A stretch of DNA of 7,383 bases from Actinomycetota bacterium. Its GTDB lineage: Bacteria; Actinomycetota; Acidimicrobiia; IMCC26256; PALSA-610. The stretch spans positions 1 through 7,383 of the forward strand of contig JAUZEI010000675.1 in NCBI GenBank assembly GCA_030839105.1, read 5' to 3'. Position numbers and translations under genes: made by a program. Every line of letters starts with the position of its first letter. The first letter of the stretch is position 1. Shown here piece by piece: positions 1 through 6,083 of the stretch. The notes under the pieces are model-generated. The model searched no databases, was not told where the DNA came from, and saw nothing but the letters and a program-made list of their open reading frames with translations.

Positions 1-34
1 CGGGTGCCTTGTCGCCGACGGCCAGCTTCGCCAT
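1..34 (-). CDS. Peroxiredoxin (AhpC/TSA, Bcp-like), N-terminal fragment
   Basis: Only the first 11 codons lie in the window; the gene runs off the left edge. Read on the minus strand from the ATG at 34-32, the peptide is MAKLAVGDKAP. This matches the usual opening of thioredoxin-dependent thiol peroxidases of the Bcp/AhpC-TSA family, which continue with DF.L. A Shine-Dalgarno sequence GGAGGA (complement of 39-44) sits 4 bases before the ATG, which supports the start. If the assignment is right, the protein reduces hydroperoxides with a catalytic cysteine about 40 residues further in, outside the window. Other families also open with A.VGD.AP, including redoxins and some OB-fold or acyl-dehydratase proteins, so the call rests on a short match. 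Confidence 0.5.
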   Translation of the reverse strand, partial: MAKLAVGDKAP

Positions 35-88
35 GTCATCCTCCGAATCGCGAGTGGCTCGTCGGTACGGCCACGCTCCGCCCGTAGC
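35..88. promoter_or_regulatory. Divergent intergenic region between the peroxiredoxin and MFS genes
   Basis: These 54 bp separate two divergent starts and must hold the 5' signals of both genes unless transcription starts inside one of them. For the leftward gene there is a clear Shine-Dalgarno GGAGGA (complement of 39-44). For the rightward gene no Shine-Dalgarno is visible before the ATG at 89. A TAGCAT at 85-90 fits the actinobacterial -10 pattern TANNNT and would place transcription start near 97, at or next to the in-frame GTG at 98. That is compatible with a leaderless message, but it is a weak match and I see no -35 partner. Confidence 0.3.
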
Positions 89-1699
89 ATGCCGCGCGTG
101 CCGCGGTCTTCGCTCGTTCGGCTCGCGGCGTCTCCCGACGCGGTAGTCGCGGCCGCCCTCGAGCGGCTCGGCGCGGTCCGGGAACCCGACGGCACCTTCG
201 TCGTCGCGGCGCCGTTCGACAGCCAGCCCGCGATCGTGCTCTCGCTCCGTCTTCACCCGGGCGCGGACGGAACGGACCTCGAGGTCACGTCGACAGGTTC
301 GATCGACATCCCGTTCTTCGGCTGGTTCTTCCAGCCCCTCGTCGGCATCGCCCACCGCCGTGCCCGGGCCCACGCGGTCGAGACCATCCGGGCCGCGCTG
401 GAGGACCGACCGAGCCCGCGTCGCCCGAGGACCGTCGTCGGACTGCCTCCGGTTGCGTTCAGTTCCGAGCAGTCGGTGTTCATCGCGACCGCTTCCGCCG
501 CGACCGCGATCGTCACGTTCTCCGCGGCCCTGTTCGGCCAGCTCACGAGCCCGATCAGCGACAGCTTCCACGCAACTGACACGACAATCGGAATTGCGCT
601 GGCACTGACCCGGCTCGGCGCGCTCTTCGCGCTCTTCGCGATCGCCATCGCCGACCGCCGGGGCCGGCGCCGGTCGATTCTGATCGGGGTCGTCGGATCG
701 GCGATCGTGTGCGCCTTGTCGGCGGTCGCGCCGAATCTCATCGCATTCACGTCCGCGCAGGTTCTGCAGCGCGGACTTGTCGGCACGACCGGCACCGTCG
801 CGTTCCTCGCCGTCGTCGAAGAAGCACCCGAAGGCGCGCGCGCGTACGCGGCGTCGATGCTCGCGCTCGCGGCCGGATTCGGCTTCTCGTTCTCGGTCGT
901 CACGCTGCCAATCGCGGACGTCGTGTCGTGGGGCTGGCGCATCCCGTTCGCGCTTGCGGCCACGACGATCTTCCTCGCGCCTGCCATCGCACGCCATCTG
1001 AGGGAGACGGCGCGCTATACCGCGCTCGCGGCACGCGCCGATGTCGTGCGCGGTCGCGCGCGCGACGTCTTTACGCTGCACGGACGTCGCCTCGTCCTCC
1101 TCGGCGCCGTGGCCTTCCTGACCAGCTTGTTCAGCGGTCCGTCGTCGCAGTTCACGAACAAGTACCTCACGGATGTCCGCGGATTCTCGAACACCGACAT
1201 CGCGGCATTCCGATCCGTCACCACCGCGCTGCCCGGCATCATCGGCGTCCTGCTCGGCGCCCGACTCGCGGAGGCGCGTGGGCGGCGCCCCGTCGCCGCG
1301 CTGGCGTTGGCGATCGCGACCGCCACCCAGATGATCTTCTTCTTGTCGGGCGGACCCACGTTGTGGGCCATGTCGGCGCTGTCTGTCCTCATGGCCGGCG
1401 CGGGCGGCATCGCACTCGGCACGCTCGACGCAGAGCTCTTCCCGACCGAGGTCCGCTCGACGTCGAACGCGATGCTCTACGTCCTCGGCGTGCTCGGTTC
1501 GGCGACCGGTCTGGTACTGGCCGGCTCGCTGTCGGACCGACTCGGGGGCATCGGCCATTCGGTTGCGGTCATGGGCATCGGTTCGCTCTTCGTCGCGGTA
1601 TTCGTCGTCCCCCTGCTTCCCGAGTCGGCGGCGCGCTCGCTCGACGACGTCAGTCCGACCCACGTCACCGACGGCGACATCGACGCCGACCCACCCTGA
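89..1699 (+). CDS. MFS transporter with an extra N-terminal SRPBCC-like soluble domain
   Basis: A 536-residue major facilitator superfamily secondary transporter in the cytoplasmic membrane; substrate unknown. Membrane segments begin near residue 128 and run to about 511, consistent with 12 helices. MFS landmarks are ADRRGRRRS at 188-196 (motif A, loop 2-3), its second-half echo ARLAEARGRRP at 391-401 (loop 8-9), WGWRIPF at 281-287, and ELFPTEVRST at 449-458, which resembles the loop 10-11 signature of sugar- and organic-acid-type porters. Residues 1 to about 105 are not membrane protein: they alternate strand-like stretches, then IPFFGWFFQPLV at 74-85 and a basic amphipathic helix, like a short polyketide-cyclase/SRPBCC (START-like) fold. 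MFS proteins usually run 400-450 residues, so the extra about 110 are an added domain. No in-frame start exists upstream of the ATG at 89; the GTG at 98 is the alternative. The lactonase gene starts 16 bp after the stop, so the two probably form an operon. Confidence 0.85.
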   Translation: MPRVPRSSLVRLAASPDAVVAAALERLGAVREPDGTFVVAAPFDSQPAIVLSLRLHPGADGTDLEVTSTGSIDIPFFGWFFQPLVGIAHRRARAHAVETIRAALEDRPSPRRPRTVVGLPPVAFSSEQSVFIATASAATAIVTFSAALFGQLTSPISDSFHATDTTIGIALALTRLGALFALFAIAIADRRGRRRSILIGVVGSAIVCALSAVAPNLIAFTSAQVLQRGLVGTTGTVAFLAVVEEAPEGARAYAASMLALAAGFGFSFSVVTLPIADVVSWGWRIPFALAATTIFLAPAIARHLRETARYTALAARADVVRGRARDVFTLHGRRLVLLGAVAFLTSLFSGPSSQFTNKYLTDVRGFSNTDIAAFRSVTTALPGIIGVLLGARLAEARGRRPVAALALAIATATQMIFFLSGGPTLWAMSALSVLMAGAGGIALGTLDAELFPTEVRSTSNAMLYVLGVLGSATGLVLAGSLSDRLGGIGHSVAVMGIGSLFVAVFVVPLLPESAARSLDDVSPTHVTDGDIDADPP

Positions 1700-1715
1700 C
1701 CGGTACCTTCCGCTC

Positions 1716-2501
1716 GTGATCGCTCGGACGACGACGGTAGTGCTCGACGGCCTCCTCTTCCCCGAGGGGCCGCGCTGGCACGACGGACGCCTCTGGTTCT
1801 CCGATCAACACGACAAGCGGGTCGTCGCCATGAGCGTCGACGGCGCCGCCGAGACCATCGTCGAGGTGCCGCAACAGCCGTCTGGGCTCGGCTGGCTGCC
1901 CGACGGCCGGCTCCTCGTCGTCTCCATGATCGACCGCAAGCTCATGAGGCTCGAAGCCGACGGCGCACTTGTGCTGCATGCCGACCTCGCTGACCTCGCG
2001 CCGGGCGCGTGCAACGACATGGTCGTCGATGCAACCGGACGTGCGTACGTCGGGAACTTCGGCTTCGACATGTATGCAGGTGACAAGCCGCACCGCACGT
2101 GCATCATCGCCGTCGAGCCCGACGGCGCGGCCCGCATCGTCGCCGACGGCCTCGGGTTCCCGAACGGATCCATCATCACCGACGACGGCTCGACCCTGCT
2201 CGTCGGAGAGAGCATGGCCAGCCGGATCTCCGCGTTCGACATCGCCGCCGACGGCCGCCTCACCAACCAGCGGGTCTGGGCGCAGATCGAAGGCGCAACC
2301 GTCGACGGAATGTGCCTCGACGCCGAAGGCGCGGTATGGGCCGCGTGCCCCTTCAGTGGGCGCGTACTCCGCATACGCGAAGGCGGCGAGGTACTCGACG
2401 AGGTGAAGGGAACGCATCCCGGCGCGTTCGCGTGCATGCTCGGCGGCGCGGACCGAACGACGCTGTACGTCTGCACCGCGCCGACGCACGTTCCCGACTA
2501 A
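1716..2501 (+). CDS. SMP-30/gluconolactonase/LRE-family lactone hydrolase, probably truncated by a premature stop
   Basis: A 261-residue six-bladed beta-propeller of the SMP-30/gluconolactonase family (SGL domain), which opens sugar lactones or related esters with a divalent metal. Recognised elements are FPEGPRW at 15-21, ACNDMVVD at 98-105, GLGFPNGSIIT at 145-155 and TVDGMCLDAEG from 195. The expected metal ligands are all present: E17, N100, N150 and D197 (E-N-N-D as in characterised members). The start is taken as GTG at 1716 because homology begins with VVLDGLLFPEGP and this is 16 bp after the MFS stop; the open frame extends back into the MFS gene but that part reads as an unrelated basic shadow. 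No clear Shine-Dalgarno is seen, so translational coupling is likely. The frame ends at TAA 2499-2501 after THVPD, but coding sequence of the right family continues beyond it (see 2502-2570). The natural substrate is unknown. Confidence 0.85.
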   Translation: MIARTTTVVLDGLLFPEGPRWHDGRLWFSDQHDKRVVAMSVDGAAETIVEVPQQPSGLGWLPDGRLLVVSMIDRKLMRLEADGALVLHADLADLAPGACNDMVVDATGRAYVGNFGFDMYAGDKPHRTCIIAVEPDGAARIVADGLGFPNGSIITDDGSTLLVGESMASRISAFDIAADGRLTNQRVWAQIEGATVDGMCLDAEGAVWAACPFSGRVLRIREGGEVLDEVKGTHPGAFACMLGGADRTTLYVCTAPTHVPD

Positions 2502-2570
2502 GCGCGCGCCGCGCGCGTTGGGCGCATCGTAGCCGTCGACGTCGACGTTCCCGGTGCCGGCCTGCCGTAG
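2502..2570 (+). pseudogene. In-frame C-terminal remnant of the lactonase beyond its TAA
   Basis: Reading on in the same frame past the TAA at 2499-2501 gives 22 further codons and then TAG at 2568-2570. The peptide ends GRIVAVDVDVPGAGLP, which is the C-terminal ending I know from many actinobacterial SMP-30/gluconolactonase proteins (R.GRI..V.VDVPGAGLP). Codon third positions stay G/C-rich. With this tail the protein would be 284 residues, a normal length for the family. A single G-to-T change turning GAA (Glu) into TAA would explain the break; D-E-A-R is a natural reading there. The interruption may be a real nonsense mutation, a readthrough site or a sequence error. The GC-palindromic stretch GCGCGCGCCGCGCGCG lies immediately after it. 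Confidence 0.7.
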
Positions 2571-2642
2571 TTCGTCGGCACGGACTCGTTCGTTTCCCAG
2601 CACGCCGACCTGATCTCGCCAAATCGGCACCGATCACTCAAG

Positions 2643-2661
2643 GACGGGATGCGTTCCCGTC
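2643..2661 (+). repeat. Perfect inverted repeat (hairpin) GACGGGA-N5-TCCCGTC
   Basis: GACGGGA at 2643-2649 and TCCCGTC at 2655-2661 are exact reverse complements around the loop TGCGT. It lies 73 bp after the restored lactonase end and 47 bp before the DUF1800 start. There is no U-run downstream, so it is not a canonical intrinsic terminator. It could be a rho-independent-like terminator of the high-GC type, an operator, or a structure in the DUF1800 leader. One isolated 7-bp stem in GC-rich DNA can arise by chance. Confidence 0.4.
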
Positions 2662-2695
2662 GATGAGGGATCGGGCGGGTTGGTCAGTCAAGGTC

Positions 2696-2703
2696 AAGGG
2701 GGA
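2696..2703 (+). promoter_or_regulatory. Ribosome binding site of the DUF1800 gene
   Basis: AAGGGGGA lies 5 bases before the GTG at 2709 and fits the anti-Shine-Dalgarno well. It decides the start: an in-frame TGA at 2664-2666 closes the frame upstream and no other start codon lies between, so the protein begins at this GTG and cannot carry an N-terminal signal peptide. Confidence 0.7.
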
Positions 2704-2708
2704 ACGAC

Positions 2709-4016
2709 GTGCCGCCCATCGCGAGCGTCGCACATCTGCTTCGGCGCGCCGGGTTCGGCGGATCTCAGACCCGGGTCGCCGCGCTCGCCGGCCAACCGTG
2801 GGCGACGACCGTCGACCAGTTGCTCGATTTCTCGGCAGCACCTCCAGGTGCTCAGCCTGGGTTCCTGACGGACCCCAACGCCGGCGACTGGGAAAAGGAG
2901 TACCAACTCCAGCAATGGTGGATCGATCGCATGGCGACCTCGCCCGCGCCGCTGCAGGAAAAGCTGACCCTGTTCTGGCACGGGCACTTCGCGACCGCCA
3001 ACTACAAGGTCTCGGACATGTTGCTCATGTATCAACAGAACGCGCTGTTCCGGGCGAACGCGAAGGGCAACTTCCGGGATCTCGTACAGACGATGTCGAT
3101 CCAGCCCGCGATGCTCATCTGGCTCGATAACGATCCCAACGAGAAGGGTCGTCCGAACGAGAACTTCGCACGCGAGCTGATGGAGCTCTTCACGCTGGGT
3201 GTGGACGAGTACAGCCAGGACGACGTCGTCGCGTCGGCCCAGGCGTGGACCGGGCACAACACGCTCCAGGACGACCGTGAGCAGTACCACTTCTATCCAA
3301 CGCGCCACGACACCGGCATGAAGACGTTCATGGGCGTCACGAAGAACTGGGACGGCCCGGACGTCATCGACTTCATTCTCGGAACCGACGCCGCGCGCAA
3401 GCAGATCGCGGCGAAGTACATCGCGGCGAAGATGTGGACGTACTTCGCGTATCCCGACCCCGAGCCGACCGTCGTCACCGACCTCGCCAACGCGTTCCTC
3501 GCCAACGATCTGTTGGTAGAGGACCTCGTACGCGCCATCTTCATGCACCCGAACTTCGTGTCGGCCAAGGCAATGAACGGACTCGTTCGCTCCCCCGCCG
3601 AGTGGGTCGCCGCCTGTTTGAGGGTGGTGAACGTGACGGCCGGCGACGCGAATCCCCAGTGGCACATGGGCGACATGGGGCAGGCGCTGTTCGAACCGCC
3701 CAACGTCTCGGGGTGGCGGCCGAACGAATACTGGCTGACCACATCACAGCTGTGGTCGCGCGCGAACTTTGTCAACTACCTCATCTGGCAGGGCACCGCG
3801 TCGAGCACCTTGAACGACATCGTCGGCATGACTGTGCCGAACGCGGTGCAGCGCGGCTTCGACGTCTTCGGCATCGACAGCCCGTCGGCGAACACGCGGG
3901 CGAAGCTCGAAGCGTGGCTCACGGCTCAACGCGCCGACACTCACGCGTGGAGCAACTATCAATTCCTGAACCTGACGAGGCTGCTGATGCTCAGCCCCGA
4001 ATTCAACCTCGCCTAG
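2709..4016 (+). CDS. DUF1800 family protein
   Basis: A 435-residue protein of the DUF1800 family (biochemical function unknown), nearly always encoded beside a DUF1501 gene, as here. Family landmarks in order are HLLRRAGFG at 9-17, LFWHGHF at 88-94 following the WW/R stretch at 70-74, NENFARELMELFTLGV at 150-165, a Q.W.GH segment at 178-183, GQALFEPPNVSGW at 324-336, and LLMLSPEFN at 425-433, almost at the C-terminus. The length is near the compact end for the family, with essentially no sequence outside the domain. The conserved H91/H93 pair and the E151/E155/E159 helix are candidate functional residues, but no mechanism is established. There is no signal peptide or membrane segment, and the frame upstream leaves no room for one. 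The downstream DUF1501 gene starts 10 bp after the stop, so they are cotranscribed. Confidence 0.9.
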   Translation: MPPIASVAHLLRRAGFGGSQTRVAALAGQPWATTVDQLLDFSAAPPGAQPGFLTDPNAGDWEKEYQLQQWWIDRMATSPAPLQEKLTLFWHGHFATANYKVSDMLLMYQQNALFRANAKGNFRDLVQTMSIQPAMLIWLDNDPNEKGRPNENFARELMELFTLGVDEYSQDDVVASAQAWTGHNTLQDDREQYHFYPTRHDTGMKTFMGVTKNWDGPDVIDFILGTDAARKQIAAKYIAAKMWTYFAYPDPEPTVVTDLANAFLANDLLVEDLVRAIFMHPNFVSAKAMNGLVRSPAEWVAACLRVVNVTAGDANPQWHMGDMGQALFEPPNVSGWRPNEYWLTTSQLWSRANFVNYLIWQGTASSTLNDIVGMTVPNAVQRGFDVFGIDSPSANTRAKLEAWLTAQRADTHAWSNYQFLNLTRLLMLSPEFNLA

Positions 4017-4019
4017 GAG
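4015..4019 (+). promoter_or_regulatory. Ribosome binding site of the DUF1501 gene, overlapping the DUF1800 stop
   Basis: AGGAG at 4015-4019 overlaps the DUF1800 stop codon TAG (4014-4016) and lies 7 bases before the GTG at 4027. This arrangement lets ribosomes that finish DUF1800 reinitiate on DUF1501, tying their output together. Confidence 0.7.
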
Positions 4020-4026
4020 TGCGACC

Positions 4027-5913
4027 GTGACAACACCCGGACCCAACCTTTTCGAACGGAGTCGCTTCTCCCGCAGGCGCTTCATGCAGTACAGCGCGGT
4101 GGGGACGGGCGTCGTCGCTGCCAGCCCATACCTCTCGAAGCTGCAGGCGTTCGCGGCTCCGCCGGTCGCCGATGACCAGGGCATTTTGTTGACGATCAAC
4201 CTCGCGGGCGGCAACGACGGGCTCAACATGGTCGTGCCCTTCGCGGACCCGCACTACGCGACGCTGCGATCCTCGCTGCGGATCGCGAATCCCCTGCCGA
4301 TCGGTAGCGGGCTCGGGCTCCACCCGTCGATGTCGAAGCTGAAGGCCCGCTTCGACAGGGGAAAGGTCGCGGTCGTACGGGGCGTCGGCTACCAGCCGCC
4401 CGACCTCAGCCACTTCACCTCGGGCGACATCTGGATGCGCGGTTGGGGCGGCAGCTCCGGTGTGGAGTCGGGATGGGCCGGTCGCTTCCTCGATCGACTC
4501 CCGAACGCCGCGCACGAATCGTTGTACGGAGTGTCGTTGCACGGCTCGGTCAGCGAACATCTCACCGCGAACATCGCGCGCCCGTCGTCGCTGCCTTGGA
4601 GCCTCGGGGATGCGTTCGGCATCGATCGCTCCGACCCCTCCGACGCGCGTATGTTCGACGCGCTCGCCAGCCTGGGCAGCGGTGCGTCCGGACTCGGTGC
4701 CCTCGGCGACCTGTACAACCAGACCGAGTCGGATCTCATCATGCTGACGCAGCGGATCCGTCCCGCGTACGGCTTCGCGGACCAGCCCAACGACCTGCAG
4801 CAGCAACTCGTGCTCGCCGCCCATCTCATCAACGCGAACCTCGGCATCCGCGTGATCGACACGGAGCTCGACGGGTTCGACACCCACTCCGATCAGGGCG
4901 GCTGGCACGCGACGTTGCTCGGCCGTCTCGACGCCGCGATCGAAGCCTTCTTCACGACGCTCAGCCCCAAATGGTTGCCACACGTAGCGGTGATGACGTT
5001 CTCGGAGTTCGGTCGACGCCCCGAAGAGAACGGCGACGGCGGTACCGACCACGGAACCGCGGCACCGCACTTCGTCATCGGCGATCACGTCAAGGGCGGT
5101 CTGCACGGCGCCCAGCCGAGCTTGGTCGATCTCGATGACAACGGAAACCTCGTACCGATTGTCGACTTCCATCAGCTGTACGCACCGATTCTGAAGACGT
5201 GGCTCGGCGTCGACGACCACGCGGTGCTCGGCAAGGCGTACTCGCCGCTCGGACTCTTCAAGTCGGGACCGGGGCTTCCTCCTCCGATCGTCAAAACGCC
5301 CCGACCGCCGGCCACGGCCTCGGGGTATTGGCTCGCCGGTCCGGGGGGTCACATCCACGGCTTCGGAACGGCGATCAAGTTCGGCTCGCTCGCGCGCGTC
5401 GCGCTTCCCATCGTCGCGGGAGCGCGAACGCCGTCGCACAAGGGCCTCTGGCTCGCGGGCTCGGACGGCGGGATCTTCAGCTTCGGCGACGCGCGCTTCT
5501 TCGGCTCCACGGGAGCGATCCGACTGAACCGGCCGATCGTCGCGATGGCGTCCACGCCGAAGGGCCGCGGCTACTGGCTGTGCGCGAGCGACGGCGGGAT
5601 CTTCGCGTACGGCGACGCGAGGTTCTACGGATCGACCGGTGCCATCCGGCTCAACCGGCCGATCGTCGCCATGGCATCGACACCGTCGGGCAGGGGCTAT
5701 TGGCTCTGCGCGAGCGACGGCGGAATCTTCAACTATGGCGACGCCAAGTTCCATGGCGCGACCGTCCCGACGAGCGCGTCGGTGTGCGGGTTCGCGGCGT
5801 CGAGCACGGGCAAGGGCTACTGGATGGCGGCGCGCGACGGGGTGGTCGCTGCGTTCGGCGACGCACCCGTCCTCGGCCGCACCACCGAATCCACGTCGGT
5901 CCTCGTCGCGTAA
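4027..5913 (+). CDS. Tat-exported DUF1501 protein with a C-terminal GYWL/DGGIF repeat domain
   Basis: A 628-residue protein in two parts. The N-terminus carries a twin-arginine signal: SRRRFMQ at 15-21, a hydrophobic stretch, then AFA-A at 41-44 as the probable cleavage site. The DUF1501 domain (about 50-415) belongs to the alkaline phosphatase/sulfatase-like fold group. Its landmarks are LAGGNDGLN at 59-67, DLSHFTSGDIW at 126-136, GFDTH at 283-287, and MTFSEFGRR at 323-331 followed by GGTDHG at 338-343. N63/D64, D285/H287 and D341/H342 are candidate metal ligands; no substrate is known. After a proline-rich linker (about 419-430) come five copies of a 40-42-residue repeat from about 433 to the end. 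Family members usually stop at about 400-450 residues, so the repeat domain is an addition. The protein should act outside the membrane, perhaps anchored to the envelope by the repeats. The GTG start is supported by AGGAG 7 bases upstream. It forms an operon with DUF1800. Confidence 0.88.
   Translation: MTTPGPNLFERSRFSRRRFMQYSAVGTGVVAASPYLSKLQAFAAPPVADDQGILLTINLAGGNDGLNMVVPFADPHYATLRSSLRIANPLPIGSGLGLHPSMSKLKARFDRGKVAVVRGVGYQPPDLSHFTSGDIWMRGWGGSSGVESGWAGRFLDRLPNAAHESLYGVSLHGSVSEHLTANIARPSSLPWSLGDAFGIDRSDPSDARMFDALASLGSGASGLGALGDLYNQTESDLIMLTQRIRPAYGFADQPNDLQQQLVLAAHLINANLGIRVIDTELDGFDTHSDQGGWHATLLGRLDAAIEAFFTTLSPKWLPHVAVMTFSEFGRRPEENGDGGTDHGTAAPHFVIGDHVKGGLHGAQPSLVDLDDNGNLVPIVDFHQLYAPILKTWLGVDDHAVLGKAYSPLGLFKSGPGLPPPIVKTPRPPATASGYWLAGPGGHIHGFGTAIKFGSLARVALPIVAGARTPSHKGLWLAGSDGGIFSFGDARFFGSTGAIRLNRPIVAMASTPKGRGYWLCASDGGIFAYGDARFYGSTGAIRLNRPIVAMASTPSGRGYWLCASDGGIFNYGDAKFHGATVPTSASVCGFAASSTGKGYWMAARDGVVAAFGDAPVLGRTTESTSVLVA
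5323..5910 (+). repeat. Five-copy coding repeat (40-42 residues) in the DUF1501 protein
   Basis: The tryptophan codons of the GYWL-type motif fall at 5329, 5449, 5575, 5701 and 5821, giving periods of 120, 126, 126 and 120 bp. The consensus is GYWL.ASDGGIF.YGDA.F.GSTGAI followed by RLNRPIVAMASTP.G.G. The first copy (GYWLAGPGGHIHGFG) and the last (GYWMAARDGVVAAFGDA) are degenerate, and the middle three are close. I recognise this as a repeat common in exported proteins of Acidimicrobiia. Repeats of about 40 residues with W, DGG and GDA turns suggest beta-propeller or beta-solenoid blades, but that fold assignment is inference. It would suit a surface-binding or scaffolding role. Confidence 0.85.
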
Positions 5914-5919
5914 CCCGCC

Positions 5920-6075
5920 TTTCCTGCCCACTGTTGGCAGGGTTTCCGGGGCCTGGCGCACGTTTTCCTGCCCACTGTTGGCAGGGTTTCCGGCGCCTGG
6001 CGCACGTTTTCCTGCCCACTGTTGGCAGGGTTTCCGGCGCCTGGCGCACGTTTTCCTGCCCACTGTTGGCAGGGG
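5920..6075. repeat. Tandem array of four 44-bp units, each with a hairpin core
   Basis: The 19-bp core CCTGCCCACTGTTGGCAGG starts at 5923, 5967, 6011 and 6055, an exact 44-bp period. Within the core CCTGCC and GGCAGG are perfect inverted arms around a 7-base loop. The 25-bp connectors begin GTTTCCGG and end GGCGCACGTTTT; the second and third are identical and the first differs by one base (GGGGCC for GGCGCC at 5951). The connectors contain a second palindrome, GCGCCTGGCGC, which the first connector's substitution breaks. The array fills nearly all of the 170 bp between the convergent DUF1501 and PIG-L stops. It is not CRISPR because the 'spacers' are the same. It may be a VNTR/MIRU-like or REP-like element, or a multi-hairpin transcription barrier; a short T run follows each hairpin on the plus strand only weakly (GTTT). 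Confidence 0.9.
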
Positions 6076-6083
6076 TTGGGGGG

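Larger units (their letters stand above)
2571..2708. other. Intergenic region between the lactonase and the DUF1800 gene
   Basis: A 138-bp gap with no credible gene. It contains a perfect 7-bp hairpin (2643-2661), three copies of the hexamer TCAAGG (2638-2643, 2688-2693 and 2694-2699, the last two in tandem), and the ribosome binding site of the next gene. There is no TA dinucleotide anywhere in it, so no TANNNT-type -10 element can be placed. If the DUF1800/DUF1501 pair has its own promoter here, it is not a standard housekeeping one. Confidence 0.6.

Noticed and set aside
1563..1715. Upstream extension of the lactonase to ATG 1563
   Set aside because: The extra 51 residues overlap the MFS gene, are serine/arginine-rich shadow sequence, and precede the point where family homology starts; GTG 1716 fits the operon spacing.
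2502..2517. GCGCGCG-C-CGCGCGC palindrome as a terminator of the lactonase gene
   Set aside because: The loop is too short for the full stem and the bases are in-frame codons of the lactonase tail; alternating GC is common in this DNA.
2099..3130. 343-codon plus-strand frame spanning the lactonase end and DUF1800 start
   Set aside because: Highly arginine-rich, out of frame with both recognised genes, no motifs.
5920..6075. CRISPR array (regular repeats separated by about 25 bp)
   Set aside because: The sequences between repeat cores are the same (one base difference), so this is a simple tandem repeat. There are no cas genes nearby.
5920..6075. Classical intrinsic terminators in the array
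   Set aside because: The hairpins are real but are followed by GTTTCC on the plus strand and AAAACG on the minus strand, not by a proper U-run, so I left termination as one hypothesis only.
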